Below, piece after piece: positions 1 to 9,553 of a stretch of 29,548 nucleotides of DNA (position 1 is its first letter; every line of letters begins with the position of its first letter). The position numbers and the translations under genes are program-made. The notes below the pieces were generated by a model. That model saw only the letters and a list, made by a program, of their open reading frames with translations, was not told the DNA's origin and did not search any database. The stretch is from Bacilli bacterium (lineage in GTDB: Bacteria > Bacillota_I > Bacilli_A > RFN20 > CAG-826), in contig JAKSVY010000016.1 in assembly GCA_024413875.1 (NCBI GenBank), forward strand, positions 1 to 29,548, in the 5' to 3' direction.

Positions 1-2586
1 GGTTTTGTCTTCCAAAATTTTAATTTAGTAAATCTAGATACAGTTAATCAAAATGTAAGACTCCCATATGAATCAATTTCAAATAAAGGCATACATACAT
101 TAAATAAGAGAGTTGAAGATGTCTTACGTATTGTTGGATTATCTTTTAAAAAGGATGAACAGGTTAATAATTTATCAGGTGGACAAAAACAAAGAATAGC
201 GATTGCAAGAGCGTTGATTAACAATCCAAAAATCATTCTTTGCGATGAGCCTACTGGCGCTTTAGATTCTAAAAATTCTCAGGAAATAGTGGAGATTTTG
301 CATAAAATTTCTAAACATTCCTTAGTGATAATTTCTACACACGACGCTGAATTATTTAATAATTACGCAGATAAAATCCTTCGTTTGAAGAACAATTCTT
401 TTGAAATTACGGAACAACGAAATTGGACTAAGAATGATAAAAGATTGCTCATTAGAGATGTTGGCAAAACATCTAAACACGTTAGCCTTCCTTTAGACTT
501 TAAATTCAGACATTCATATCAAAAGATGAAGGTCAAAAAATATCGAACCCTCATTACAAACATGATGATATCTTTATCATTAACTTCTATTGGAATGTCT
601 TTAATTCTTTCAGGTAGTTTGAACGCTAAACTCGAGTCTGCTTTTTCATCCCTTTTTACAAGCAGTCAAATCATAATGACTCCAAAAAGAAGTAACCCAA
701 ATATTTATGATGGTATTTATAGTGCGAATCGTAACCAAGTTGAAGAAATCGCTAATAAATATAGTGAATATATTGAAGGTGTTGGAGCAACATATTTAGT
801 TAACTTTGAAGAATTCTTTAAAGATGATAACGAACTATACATTTCATCTGAAGCTTACAAGATTCCTTTACCAAGTTATTCAATTAGATCAATAAATGAT
901 TTTAAGTGGATTAGTGATAACAATCTTGTAAGAACTTATCCAGGTATATCTTCACTAGAAAATGACGAACTTGTTTTAGGCTTAAAGTACGACGATATGG
1001 CCAATCTTTGTTATAAACTTCATATCCAAAGAAATTATGTTGTTTTAGGTGAATACATTAAAAATAGAGGTGTGTTTATTACCTTAAGTGTTGAGAATGA
1101 GGACTGGTGGTATTCAGATGAACAAATCTTCAGATTAGCAGGCGTTGTAGAAACAACTTCACCAGTTATTTATCACACGAACAAACTATGGAATGAATAT
1201 ATTTTTGAAGAGCAAATGAGATTCCCAAGTGGTGATGGCACTCCAAGCAATCTCCCTTGGATCATGTACAAGCTTTACTATTTAACTACTTATGGTGACC
1301 CTAAACAGTTTCTTAATATGGCGATGTATGATAATGAATTATTTGACTTTTCATTTGAAAGAACAAATTACAGTTATCATCCAACAATATGTAAACCTAA
1401 TCAAACATGTAAAGAAAATAGACTTCTAGTCTACTATGTGGATAAAACATGCATTCATATGAATGATGTTAAAACTATTATTCGGTATTATCCAGAGTTA
1501 TCCAATTACTATATGAGCACGAATTTTGGGTATATATCATATGGTGCCGCAATGATGTCAGGATTCTCTCAAAATGCCTTTATATCAGTTAGTGATGATA
1601 TGCTTGATGAAGCAATGGATGCAGAAGCTTCAATGCACAATGAATCTGCTGCTATTTTAGATTTGCAAAAAGGAATTCTCCAAGGAAACTACGCAAATAG
1701 TGTTGGTGGTGGTTTTCAATATTCAACTAATTTCAAATCTTTATCTATGGGCAATATGCCAGACAATGACTTGGAAATCGTTGTGTCTACTGGCTTAGCA
1801 AAATCACTTGGTCTAGGAGATAACCCAATAAATATCCGTCTCCATTTTGGCTGTGTATCAAACGCTTACATCGAAGATGATGTCTTTTATAAAGATTACT
1901 CAAAAGCAACTCTAAAGATTGTAGGTGTAATTGAAGCGGATGAAAATATTGTTTATCAATATCCAGATTGGAGTGTTTCATTCTTTAGAGACGAGTTAGG
2001 AATTAGTTCTTTTAATCTAACTCCGAGCAGCGTGATTTTTGAGTTTGATGACAAATCAATTACCCAAAAAGTTCTCCCAAAACTAAATCAATTATTTACT
2101 GATTACACATTTGTTGACCCTATTAGTGATGCAGTCATAAGTGTTGATTCAACACTGTCGTATATGCAGACTATTTTATTAATCTTTTCAGTAGTAACTA
2201 TGGTTATTGCAATCATTCTTTTAACGTTAGTCATCCTCATTAATGTCGCAGAGAGTGAAGAAGAAATTAAATTATTCTCTTTATTAGGTTTTTCAAACAT
2301 TGATATTTATTCAATGTTCATTTGCCACTCGCTGTTGCAAGGATTTGTATCTTTTTTAATGTCAGCATTTGAACTTATAGGAATTGATTATTTGCTCAAT
2401 ATTGCCTTATCAAAACTTCTAAATGGTTCTATAGGCTTTTCTTTTGATTTTACCGCACTTCTTGTGGAGTTTTCTTTAATGTTAGTGATTACAATTGTGA
2501 CTAGTTTAATCGTTTCTTTCGCTATTATTTTGAGGGATAACAAGGCAAAAAAACGAAGGAAAACAAAAGTGAGTAACTCTTATTAA
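1..2586 (+). CDS. ABC transporter ATP-binding protein fused to FtsX/MacB-like permease (5' truncated)
   Basis: The reading frame is open from base 1, so the N-terminus with Walker A lies outside the window. The visible 861 residues start at the Q-loop (VFQNFNL). They continue with the signature LSGGQ (about 58-62), Walker B ILCDEPTGALD (about 78-88) and the H-loop histidine (about 114). One hydrophobic helix follows (about 181-207), then an extracytoplasmic region of roughly 500 residues, then three C-terminal membrane helices (about 724-750, 771-800, 818-845) and a basic tail. This is the MacB/LolE-type (FtsX-fold) layout, which uses ATP to move a periplasmic or surface domain rather than to carry small solutes. 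In Gram-positives such proteins handle peptides, antibiotics or lipoproteins; the substrate here is unknown. An internal TTG at 214 is not the start, because the ATPase motifs begin upstream in frame. Confidence 0.93.
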   Translation, partial: GFVFQNFNLVNLDTVNQNVRLPYESISNKGIHTLNKRVEDVLRIVGLSFKKDEQVNNLSGGQKQRIAIARALINNPKIILCDEPTGALDSKNSQEIVEILHKISKHSLVIISTHDAELFNNYADKILRLKNNSFEITEQRNWTKNDKRLLIRDVGKTSKHVSLPLDFKFRHSYQKMKVKKYRTLITNMMISLSLTSIGMSLILSGSLNAKLESAFSSLFTSSQIIMTPKRSNPNIYDGIYSANRNQVEEIANKYSEYIEGVGATYLVNFEEFFKDDNELYISSEAYKIPLPSYSIRSINDFKWISDNNLVRTYPGISSLENDELVLGLKYDDMANLCYKLHIQRNYVVLGEYIKNRGVFITLSVENEDWWYSDEQIFRLAGVVETTSPVIYHTNKLWNEYIFEEQMRFPSGDGTPSNLPWIMYKLYYLTTYGDPKQFLNMAMYDNELFDFSFERTNYSYHPTICKPNQTCKENRLLVYYVDKTCIHMNDVKTIIRYYPELSNYYMSTNFGYISYGAAMMSGFSQNAFISVSDDMLDEAMDAEASMHNESAAILDLQKGILQGNYANSVGGGFQYSTNFKSLSMGNMPDNDLEIVVSTGLAKSLGLGDNPINIRLHFGCVSNAYIEDDVFYKDYSKATLKIVGVIEADENIVYQYPDWSVSFFRDELGISSFNLTPSSVIFEFDDKSITQKVLPKLNQLFTDYTFVDPISDAVISVDSTLSYMQTILLIFSVVTMVIAIILLTLVILINVAESEEEIKLFSLLGFSNIDIYSMFICHSLLQGFVSFLMSAFELIGIDYLLNIALSKLLNGSIGFSFDFTALLVEFSLMLVITIVTSLIVSFAIILRDNKAKKRRKTKVSNSY

Positions 2587-2597
2587 AAGAGTTTTAA
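2575..2597 (+). terminator. Weak intrinsic terminator of the ABC gene
   Basis: Arms AACTCTT (2575-2581) and AAGAGTT (2587-2593) pair perfectly, with the TAA stop codon in the loop, followed by a short T-rich tail. The stem is short and AT-rich, so termination may be partial. Confidence 0.5.
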
Positions 2598-2660
2598 CTT
2601 TACTATCTTAAAGACGTGTTATAAAATAACACTGCTATTTTTGAAGTAGAGGAAATAATT

Positions 2661-3767
2661 ATGTCACTTAAAGCAGGAATTGTAGGGTTACCAAATGTTG
2701 GAAAATCAACACTTTTTAACGCTATTACAAATTCACATGTTGAAGCTGCAAACTATCCATTCGCAACTATCAACCCAAATACTGGTGTTGTTAACGTACC
2801 AGATGAAAGACTTGAATTTTTAAGTGGACTTTTCCAACCAAAGAAAACTATCCCAGCAACATTTGAATTTTATGATATTGCTGGATTAGTCAAAGGCGCA
2901 TCTAAGGGTGAAGGTTTAGGAAACCAATTCTTATCTCACATCAGGGAATGCGATGCTATCGTTGAAGTTGTTCGCTGTTTTGATTCAAATGAAATTATTC
3001 ACGTTATGGAATCAGTTGATCCAAAAAGAGATATTGAAACCATTAATCTTGAACTTGCTATGGCGGATTTAGCAACTGTTGAAAAACGTTTAGCAGCAGT
3101 TGAAACTAAAGCACGTATTCAAAAGGATAAAGAATCAGTTCATGAAGTTAATGTTCTTAAGCCAATTCAAGCAGTTCTTCAAAATGGAGATCCTGCTCGT
3201 ATAGCAGATATTTCTCAAGAAGATAAAGAATGGTTAAGAAAGAACTATCAATTACTAACATTAAAGCCAATCATTTATGTTGCTAACGTAAGTGGTGATG
3301 ACTATATGGATATTGATGGTTGTAAATATTACAACATCGTTAAAGAAATCGCTGCTAAAGAAAATGCTCAAGTAATTCCAGTATCTTGTGAAATTGAATA
3401 TGAATTATCTTCAGTTTCTAAGGAAGAAAGAAAAGAATTCCTTGAAACATTAGGGGCAACTGAATCTGGACTTGATAAGGTTATCAAGGCTGCATATAAG
3501 TTACTCAATTTAGCAACATTCTTCACAGTTGGACCAGATGAATGCCGTGCTTGGACATTCACAAATGGTATGCTTGCACCTCAATGTGCGGGTACTATCC
3601 ACACTGACTTTGAAAAAGGCTTTATTAAAGCTGAAACATATTCATATGAAGACATTCATGAATATAAATCAGAACTTGCTTTAAAAGAAGCAGGTAAATT
3701 AAGAATGGAAGGTAAGACATACGCTATGAAAGATGGAGATATCGTCTTCTTCCGTTTCAATGTATAA
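2661..3767 (+). CDS. ychF: Redox-responsive ribosome-associated P-loop ATPase YchF/OLA1 family
   Basis: This cytosolic Obg-family protein binds ribosomes and, unlike most relatives, prefers ATP. At 368 residues it is close to the family's usual length. It has the P-loop GLPNVGKST near residue 8, the DIAGLVKGASKGEGLGN switch II segment, a divergent G4 motif (NVSGDD in place of NKxD, as expected for YchF), and a C-terminal TGS-type domain from about residue 280. A GAGGAA ribosome binding site precedes the ATG, and a TATAAA -10 box lies at 2620-2625. It appears to be the first gene of the plus-strand run that continues with ispF 11 bases later. Confidence 0.97.
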   Translation: MSLKAGIVGLPNVGKSTLFNAITNSHVEAANYPFATINPNTGVVNVPDERLEFLSGLFQPKKTIPATFEFYDIAGLVKGASKGEGLGNQFLSHIRECDAIVEVVRCFDSNEIIHVMESVDPKRDIETINLELAMADLATVEKRLAAVETKARIQKDKESVHEVNVLKPIQAVLQNGDPARIADISQEDKEWLRKNYQLLTLKPIIYVANVSGDDYMDIDGCKYYNIVKEIAAKENAQVIPVSCEIEYELSSVSKEERKEFLETLGATESGLDKVIKAAYKLLNLATFFTVGPDECRAWTFTNGMLAPQCAGTIHTDFEKGFIKAETYSYEDIHEYKSELALKEAGKLRMEGKTYAMKDGDIVFFRFNV

Positions 3768-3778
3768 AAGGAAATACT

Positions 3779-4255
3779 ATGTATAGAATTGGATTTAGCG
3801 AAGATATTCATCCATTAGTAGAGGGACGCAAACTTGTTTTAGGTGGAGTTGAGATTCCATTTGATTTAGGTTGCTTTGGACACTCTGATGGTGATGTTGT
3901 TATTCACGCAGTCGCTGAATCTATCCTAGGTGCACTCGCGTTAGGAGATTTAGGAAGCCACTTCCCAGATAATGATCCTAAATACAAGGGCATCGACTCA
4001 ACTCTTCTTTTAAAAGAAGTAGTAGAACTTATGACTGGCAAAGGATTTGAAATCAATAACATTGATGTTCAAGTCGCTATTTCAAAACCAAAGCTTGCTG
4101 GTTATATCCCTCAAATGCGTGAAAAAGTAGCTAAGTTATTATTAACTGATGTTGAAAATGTATCTATTAAAGCAATGTCATTTAATAAGGTAGGCCCTAT
4201 CGGAAAAAATGAAGCCGCAATGGCGCAAAGTTCCGTATTGTTAAGGAGTAAATAG
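3779..4255 (+). CDS. ispF: 2-C-methyl-D-erythritol 2,4-cyclodiphosphate synthase
   Basis: IspF makes the cyclic diphosphate intermediate of the non-mevalonate (MEP) isoprenoid pathway in the cytosol. The 158-residue protein has the metal-binding DIHPLVEGR segment near residue 9, GHSDGDVVIHA near residue 34, LGDLGSHFPDNDPKYKG, and the C-terminal KAMSFNKVGPIGKNEA. Length is normal for the trimeric single-domain form. Its usual partner ispD is not adjacent but lies at 13066-13743 on the other strand. The gene sits 11 bases after ychF and 5 bases before gltX; the gltX ribosome binding site (AAGGAG) lies in the end of this gene. The stop is TAG. Confidence 0.97.
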   Translation: MYRIGFSEDIHPLVEGRKLVLGGVEIPFDLGCFGHSDGDVVIHAVAESILGALALGDLGSHFPDNDPKYKGIDSTLLLKEVVELMTGKGFEINNIDVQVAISKPKLAGYIPQMREKVAKLLLTDVENVSIKAMSFNKVGPIGKNEAAMAQSSVLLRSK

Positions 4256-4260
4256 ATATT

Positions 4261-5688
4261 ATGGAAAAAGTTCGTGTAAGATATGCCCCAAGCCCAACCG
4301 GATATTTACATATCGGTGGTGCTAGAAGTGCATTATTCAATTACTTATTCGCAAAGAAGTATGATGGTGATTTTGTTTTCCGTATCGAAGATACAGACGT
4401 TGAAAGAAATATTCCAGGTGCAGAACATAGCCAACTCCATGATTTAATTTGGTTAGGTATTGTTCCTGATGAATCAACTGAAGAACCAAATCCTAAGTAC
4501 GCTCCATATAGACAAATGGAGAAACTTGATATTTATCATAAATATGCTCAAGAACTCATTGATAAAGGTTACGCATATGAATGCTATTGTACTGAAGAAG
4601 AATTAGAAATCTCTCGTGAAGAACAATTAGCAAATGGCATTGCTGCACCTAAGTATGATAGAAGATGTCTTAATTTAACTGAAGAACAAAAGGCCGAATT
4701 ACGCGCTAAAGGAATCAAGCCTACAATTCGTTTAAGAATGCCTGACCACAAGGATATTGAATTCGATGATTTAGTCCGTGGACACGTTAAGTTTAATACC
4801 GATGATATTGGTGACTGGGTCATTATGAAGAGTAGTGGAATTCCTACATATAACTTCGCTGTTGTAGTAGATGACCACTTAATGGAAATTACTCACGTTT
4901 TACGTGGTGAAGAACACTTAAGTAACACTCCAAAGCAAATTCAAGTTTACGATTACTTTGGCTGGGAAGCTCCAAGATTTGGACATATGACAATTATCAT
5001 TAATGAAAATGGTAAGAAGTTATCTAAACGTGACTTAAATATTCTTCAATTCATGTCTCAGTATAGAGACAATGGTTTCCTTCCAGAAGCTATCTTTAAC
5101 TTCTTATTACTTCTTGGATGGACTCCTGAGGAAAATAGAGAATTCTTCACATTTGATGAAGCAAGAAAAATGTTTGATCCTGCAAGACTTTCTAGCTCTC
5201 CATCAATGTTTGATAACAAGAAACTTGTTTGGATGAACCAACACTATATCCGTGAATTATCTGATGACAAGTATCTTGAATTCATCAAACCATTCGTTAA
5301 AGATTTATTAGCAAATGAATCAGATGAAAGAATATTAGCTATTGCTAACATGTTCAAAGGAGAAATTACATGTGGTAAAGACATCGCTTCTTTACTCTCG
5401 CCAATCATCAATGCTAGTGAAGTACCAGCAGAATTAGAAGAATTCTACAATTCTGAAACAAGCAAAAATGTCATTAAGACATTCGCTAAATACTTAGCAA
5501 GTATTAATGAAATCAATAAAGATACAATTAAGGAATGCTTCAAATCTGTTCAAAATGAATTAGGTGTTAAAGGCAAAGATTTATATATGCCAGTAAGACT
5601 TAGATTAACAGGCGTTGAACATGGCCTTGAAATGTATAACATTATCACAATCTTAGGAAAGGAGAATACGCTTGCAAGACTTGCATAG
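4261..5688 (+). CDS. gltX: Glutamyl-tRNA synthetase
   Basis: This class I synthetase charges tRNA-Glu with glutamate; in most Bacilli it also mischarges tRNA-Gln for later amidation by GatCAB. The HIGH-type motif is in SPTGYLHIGGARSALFN near residue 10, the KMSKS-type motif is KKLSKRD near residue 258, and the cysteine pair CYC lies near residue 117. Length (475) fits the bacterial enzyme. Whether it is discriminating cannot be judged from the sequence alone, and no glutaminyl-tRNA synthetase gene is in this window although two tRNA-Gln genes are. The ispF-gltX order is common in Bacilli. The stop is TAG, 12 bases before argS. Confidence 0.97.
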   Translation: MEKVRVRYAPSPTGYLHIGGARSALFNYLFAKKYDGDFVFRIEDTDVERNIPGAEHSQLHDLIWLGIVPDESTEEPNPKYAPYRQMEKLDIYHKYAQELIDKGYAYECYCTEEELEISREEQLANGIAAPKYDRRCLNLTEEQKAELRAKGIKPTIRLRMPDHKDIEFDDLVRGHVKFNTDDIGDWVIMKSSGIPTYNFAVVVDDHLMEITHVLRGEEHLSNTPKQIQVYDYFGWEAPRFGHMTIIINENGKKLSKRDLNILQFMSQYRDNGFLPEAIFNFLLLLGWTPEENREFFTFDEARKMFDPARLSSSPSMFDNKKLVWMNQHYIRELSDDKYLEFIKPFVKDLLANESDERILAIANMFKGEITCGKDIASLLSPIINASEVPAELEEFYNSETSKNVIKTFAKYLASINEINKDTIKECFKSVQNELGVKGKDLYMPVRLRLTGVEHGLEMYNIITILGKENTLARLA

Positions 5689-5700
5689 TGTAACGAAACT

Positions 5701-7326
5701 ATGAGTATTGAATTAGATATTAAATCAAAATTACAAAAGTCTTTAGCATCATTAGGTATCGAAGTTAGTGTGGATGACTTAATTGTTGAAAACACTAAAG
5801 ATCCTTCACATGGTGACTACGCAACAAATACTGCAATGAAATATTGTAGAGTTGCTAAGTCAAATCCTCGTGACCTTGCTTCTAAGATTATTGAAAACAT
5901 CGATAAAGATGGAATTGAAAAAATTGAAATTGCTGGTCCAGGATTCATTAACTTCTTTATGAAGAAGGATGCTATTAACTCAGCAGTTGCAAAAATCATC
6001 GAATTAGATGAAAAGTATGGTCATGGTGAAGACCAAGGTAAGAGAATCAATGTTGAATTTGTCTCAGCAAACCCAACTGGTGATTTACATTTAGGCCATG
6101 CAAGATGTGCTGCTGTTGGTGATTCAATTTGCCGTTTATATGAATTCGCTGGTTATGATGTAACTCGTGAATACTACATTAACGATGCTGGTAACCAAAT
6201 TAACAATTTAGGTAAATCATTAAGAGCAAGATATCACCAAGCATTCGGAGAAGATTATCCAATGCCTGAAGACGGATATCATGCACACGATATTGTTGAT
6301 ATTGCTGTAAAGGTTAAAGATGAATATGGAGATAAGTTCCTTGTTGATAATGATGAAACTTTCGCATCATTAACAAGCATTGGAATGAAGGAAGAATTAG
6401 AAAAAATTAAACGTGACTTAGCATTATTTAGAGTCTCGTTTGATGTCTATTCTTCTGAAAGAGTTATTCGTGCTAATAACCATGTTCAAGATGTTCTTGA
6501 AAACCTCTATGGTAAATATACATATGTTCAAGAAGGCGCAACATTCTTAAAAACAACCGACTTCTTAGATGATAAAGATAGAGCAGTTGTTAAATCAGAT
6601 GGTTCTTATACATACTTAATGCCTGATATTGCGTATCACTTAAATAAGTTATCTCGTAATTACGATTACTTAATTGATATTTTAGGTGCTGACCACCACG
6701 GTTATATTAACCGTATGAAATCAGCTCTTATGATGCAAGGATACTCAGCTGATACACTTGAAGTTGAATTAGTCCAAATGGTTAGATTAATCAAAGATGG
6801 TGAAGAAGTTAAGATGTCTAAGCGTACAGGTAATGGTGTCACATTACGTGAACTCTGTGAAGATGTTGGTGTTGATGCAGTTCGTTACTTCTTCGTAAGT
6901 AGAGCAGCATCATCTCACTTAGATTTTGATCTTAATCTTGCAACAGAACAAAATTCATCTAACCCTGTATTCTATGCTCAATATGCTTACGCTAGATTAT
7001 ATAAGGTTCTTGAAACCGCTAGTGATATTGAATTAGATCTTACAGCAAAGAACTTAAAAGAAAGACAAGAAGTCGACTTAATTAAGTGCTTACTTGATTT
7101 CCCAAAAGTTATCGAAACAAGCGCAAAAGCACGCGCACCTTATACGGTAGCAACGTACATTCAAAAGTTAGCAGCGTTAATTCACTCTTTCTATACTGAA
7201 TGCCGTGTTATAAATCGTGACGATATCGAAGTCACAGCGAGCCGTTTAGCATTAGCTAAAGCAAGCTCAATCGTTATGAGAAATGCTCTTAACGTTATCG
7301 GAGTAAGTGCTCCAACAAAAATGTAA
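5701..7326 (+). CDS. argS: Arginyl-tRNA synthetase
   Basis: This class I synthetase attaches arginine to tRNA-Arg. The 541-residue protein begins with the arginyl-specific N-terminal domain (GDYATNTAM, GPGFINFF). It then has the HIGH motif in SANPTGDLHLGHARCAA near residue 121, ADHHGY, a canonical KMSKRTGN near residue 368, and the DALR anticodon-binding domain at the C-terminus. No strong Shine-Dalgarno site stands before the ATG, so translation may depend on coupling to gltX 12 bases upstream. The argS-rpoE order that follows is conserved in Bacilli. Confidence 0.97.
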   Translation: MSIELDIKSKLQKSLASLGIEVSVDDLIVENTKDPSHGDYATNTAMKYCRVAKSNPRDLASKIIENIDKDGIEKIEIAGPGFINFFMKKDAINSAVAKIIELDEKYGHGEDQGKRINVEFVSANPTGDLHLGHARCAAVGDSICRLYEFAGYDVTREYYINDAGNQINNLGKSLRARYHQAFGEDYPMPEDGYHAHDIVDIAVKVKDEYGDKFLVDNDETFASLTSIGMKEELEKIKRDLALFRVSFDVYSSERVIRANNHVQDVLENLYGKYTYVQEGATFLKTTDFLDDKDRAVVKSDGSYTYLMPDIAYHLNKLSRNYDYLIDILGADHHGYINRMKSALMMQGYSADTLEVELVQMVRLIKDGEEVKMSKRTGNGVTLRELCEDVGVDAVRYFFVSRAASSHLDFDLNLATEQNSSNPVFYAQYAYARLYKVLETASDIELDLTAKNLKERQEVDLIKCLLDFPKVIETSAKARAPYTVATYIQKLAALIHSFYTECRVINRDDIEVTASRLALAKASSIVMRNALNVIGVSAPTKM

Positions 7327-7347
7327 TTAAAAAGGAAGGTAAATATT

Positions 7348-7755
7348 ATGCCAGAAAAATCATTAACACAATATGCCTATGACGTTTTAACAGAAACTAA
7401 GGCTCCTCTCGCATTTGCAGATTTATTTAAAGCTGCTCTTGCAAAAGCTGGAATGAGTGAATTATCAGACAGCCAACTCAAAGTTCTCATGTCTAGATTC
7501 TACACATCATTAACAGTTGATGGTAAGTTCTTCTGCTTACAAAACAATCAATGGGATCTCCGTTACCGTCACACAGAAAAGGAAATCAGTGAAGTTCTCG
7601 AAGCTGCTTACTCTGATGATATCGAAGAAGAAAGCGAATCATTCGATTCAGGCGAAGATGAAATGCCAGATGAACTCAAAGAAGATAAGGATGAAGACGA
7701 AGAAGAAAGCGATGAAGTTGATTACGATCGCTCAAAAACTTCTGAAGAATTCTAA
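7348..7755 (+). CDS. rpoE: DNA-directed RNA polymerase delta subunit
   Basis: Delta is an auxiliary RNA polymerase subunit of Bacilli that promotes recycling and release of nucleic acids and sharpens promoter selectivity. The 135-residue protein has the HARE-HTH domain at about 1-85 (YAYDVL, FADLFKAAL, LMSRFYTSLTVDGKFF, WDLRYRH) and a very acidic, disordered C-terminal third, which is diagnostic of the family. A good ribosome binding site (AAGGAAGG) precedes the ATG. In Bacillus relatives pyrG usually follows; here a DHH phosphoesterase gene follows instead. Confidence 0.93.
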   Translation: MPEKSLTQYAYDVLTETKAPLAFADLFKAALAKAGMSELSDSQLKVLMSRFYTSLTVDGKFFCLQNNQWDLRYRHTEKEISEVLEAAYSDDIEEESESFDSGEDEMPDELKEDKDEDEEESDEVDYDRSKTSEEF

Positions 7756-7785
7756 TTGTATTTATTTAGAAATAACTGATGATTT

Positions 7786-8739
7786 ATGGATAAATCAATT
7801 AAGGAAATCTGTAAATTAATCAAAAGATATGATGTTATAACCATTTATGGTCACATCAATCCCGATTGTGATAGCTACGGCTCAACACTCGGCCTCCGTG
7901 AATTAATTAAGGATAATTTTAAAGGTAAAAAGGTTTACGCTCTTGGCTATGGTCAAGAGGACCTTTATGAACGCCTTGCAAAGCACGATGAAGTTGATGA
8001 TGAAGTAATCAAAAATAGTTTAGCAATTGTTTGTGATTGCAGTGAACTCAATCGTGTTAGTGATCAACGTGTAGCAACTGCTAAAGCAATTTGTAAAATT
8101 GATCACCATATTGAAAGCTCAGAATTCGATTATCCAAAATGGGTTGATGTTGATTCGATTGCTGCTAGCCAAATGGTAGCTGAAATGGCGTTAACATTAA
8201 AATGGAAAATTTCAACTTTAGCAGCTGAACTTCTTTATCTTGGTATTTGCACTGATAGTGGTCGTTTTAAATACTTACCAACAAACGCTAAGACACATGA
8301 AATTGTTTCAAAGCTTTATAAGAAAGATATTAATCCAAAAACTATCTTTGATATTTTATATCAAAGTGATGAAAGAATGGTGAAGTATCAAGCTACTATT
8401 ATTACCAAGTTTAAAAAGACTAAAAACAATGTCATCTATTGTTTTGCTGATAAAGAAGACTACGAACAATTTGGATTAACATTTGATCAAGTTTCAAAGA
8501 ACATTAACGTTCTTGGAAATATCAAAGGATGTCCAATTTGGGTTTTATTCACACGCGACCCACAAAAGAATATTCGTATTGAATTTAGAAGTAACGGACT
8601 TGATATTCATCAAGTAGCGGTTAAATATGGTGGAGGAGGCCACAAATGCGCCTCTGGAGCTCGTTTAACAAATTCTGAGTGGGATTTACCGATGGAGATA
8701 GTTAATGACCTTGATAAGGTTGCTGAAGGGACTTTTTAG
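7786..8739 (+). CDS. nrnA: DHH-DHHA1 phosphoesterase, NrnA-like nanoRNase/pAp phosphatase
   Basis: NrnA-family enzymes degrade 2-5 nt RNAs and dephosphorylate 3'-phosphoadenosine 5'-phosphate (pAp) using two metals. The 317-residue protein shows HINPDCDSYGS near residue 24, a CDCSE motif, KIDHH near residue 104, DSIAASQM, GICTDSGRF, and the C-terminal DHHA1 glycine-rich GGGGHKCASGA. No clear Shine-Dalgarno site precedes the ATG. The next gene is 2 bases away and encodes a CysQ-like pAp phosphatase, so the two probably share a pathway. The stop is TAG. Family assignment is firm; NrnA rather than a close paralogue (for example a cyclic-di-AMP/pApA hydrolase of the DhhP type) is likely but not proven. 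Confidence 0.88.
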   Translation: MDKSIKEICKLIKRYDVITIYGHINPDCDSYGSTLGLRELIKDNFKGKKVYALGYGQEDLYERLAKHDEVDDEVIKNSLAIVCDCSELNRVSDQRVATAKAICKIDHHIESSEFDYPKWVDVDSIAASQMVAEMALTLKWKISTLAAELLYLGICTDSGRFKYLPTNAKTHEIVSKLYKKDINPKTIFDILYQSDERMVKYQATIITKFKKTKNNVIYCFADKEDYEQFGLTFDQVSKNINVLGNIKGCPIWVLFTRDPQKNIRIEFRSNGLDIHQVAVKYGGGGHKCASGARLTNSEWDLPMEIVNDLDKVAEGTF

Positions 8740-8741
8740 TT

Positions 8742-9521
8742 ATGTGGGAGAAAGAACTCGAGGTTGCTCTTAAGGCTGCGTTAGTCGCAAGAGAAAAAAT
8801 ATTAGAAGTTTATTATTCTTCTGATATTGGAGTGGAAATTAAAGAAGATAATTCTCCAGTCACAAAAGCTGATAAAGCCGCTGATGAAATTATTAGAAAA
8901 ATCTTAGGTGAAGCATTTCCTGATTATGCAATGCTTACTGAAGAATCTGTAGATGATAAAGCAAGACTTACAAACGATTACGTTTGGATTGTTGATCCAG
9001 TTGATGGCACCAAAGAATTTGTTGCTCACAACGACCAATTTACAATCAATATCGCTCTTGCTTATAAGCATAACGTTGTAGTAGGGGTAATTGATATTCC
9101 TGTTTACAAAGAAACATATTATATGTCTAAGGGTAATGGAGCGTTCATCCTTAAGGATGGTAAAACAACTCCAATCCACGTTAACGATAAAAAGGATGAC
9201 TTAACAGTTCTAACTTCTCGTTTCCATGTAAATGAAGATGAGATGGAAGTAGTGAAGAAATATTCTGATCGCATTAAACATGTTGAAACAGTAGGTTCTT
9301 CAATTAAAGGATGTTATATTGCCTGTGGTAAAGCAGAGTTAACATATAGAATGTCTCCTAACACTAAAGAATGGGACACAGCAGCGTTACAAGGAATTGT
9401 TGAAGAAGCAGGAGGATACGTTCTCTTATTTACAAAAAAGCCTCTCGTTTATAATAGAGAGGATGTCTACAATAGAGATGGTTATATTGTTCTAAACAAT
9501 ATTGATAACTTCTTAATCTAA
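8742..9521 (+). CDS. cysQ: CysQ-like 3'(2'),5'-bisphosphate nucleotidase (inositol monophosphatase fold)
   Basis: This family removes the 3'-phosphate from pAp, a by-product of sulfate activation and of carrier protein phosphopantetheinylation. The 259-residue protein has the lithium-sensitive phosphatase metal motifs: EES near residue 67, DPVDGTKEF near residue 85 and EWDTAA near residue 211, with SPVTKADKAAD upstream. The start lies 2 bases after the DHH gene, and the TAG of that gene overlaps the ribosome binding region, indicating translational coupling. A strong terminator follows directly. An inositol-phosphatase role is possible, but the KEF form of the motif favours CysQ. Confidence 0.9.
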   Translation: MWEKELEVALKAALVAREKILEVYYSSDIGVEIKEDNSPVTKADKAADEIIRKILGEAFPDYAMLTEESVDDKARLTNDYVWIVDPVDGTKEFVAHNDQFTINIALAYKHNVVVGVIDIPVYKETYYMSKGNGAFILKDGKTTPIHVNDKKDDLTVLTSRFHVNEDEMEVVKKYSDRIKHVETVGSSIKGCYIACGKAELTYRMSPNTKEWDTAALQGIVEEAGGYVLLFTKKPLVYNREDVYNRDGYIVLNNIDNFLI

Positions 9522-9526
9522 AATAA

Positions 9527-9553
9527 AATAACACCAGCGATGGTGTTATTTTT
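9527..9553. terminator. Bidirectional intrinsic terminator between cysQ and nifU
   Basis: A 10-bp perfect stem (AATAACACCA and TGGTGTTATT, loop GCGA) is followed by T5 on the plus strand and by a T-rich stretch on the minus strand. The right arm includes the stop codon of the minus-strand nifU-like gene. Confidence 0.88.
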
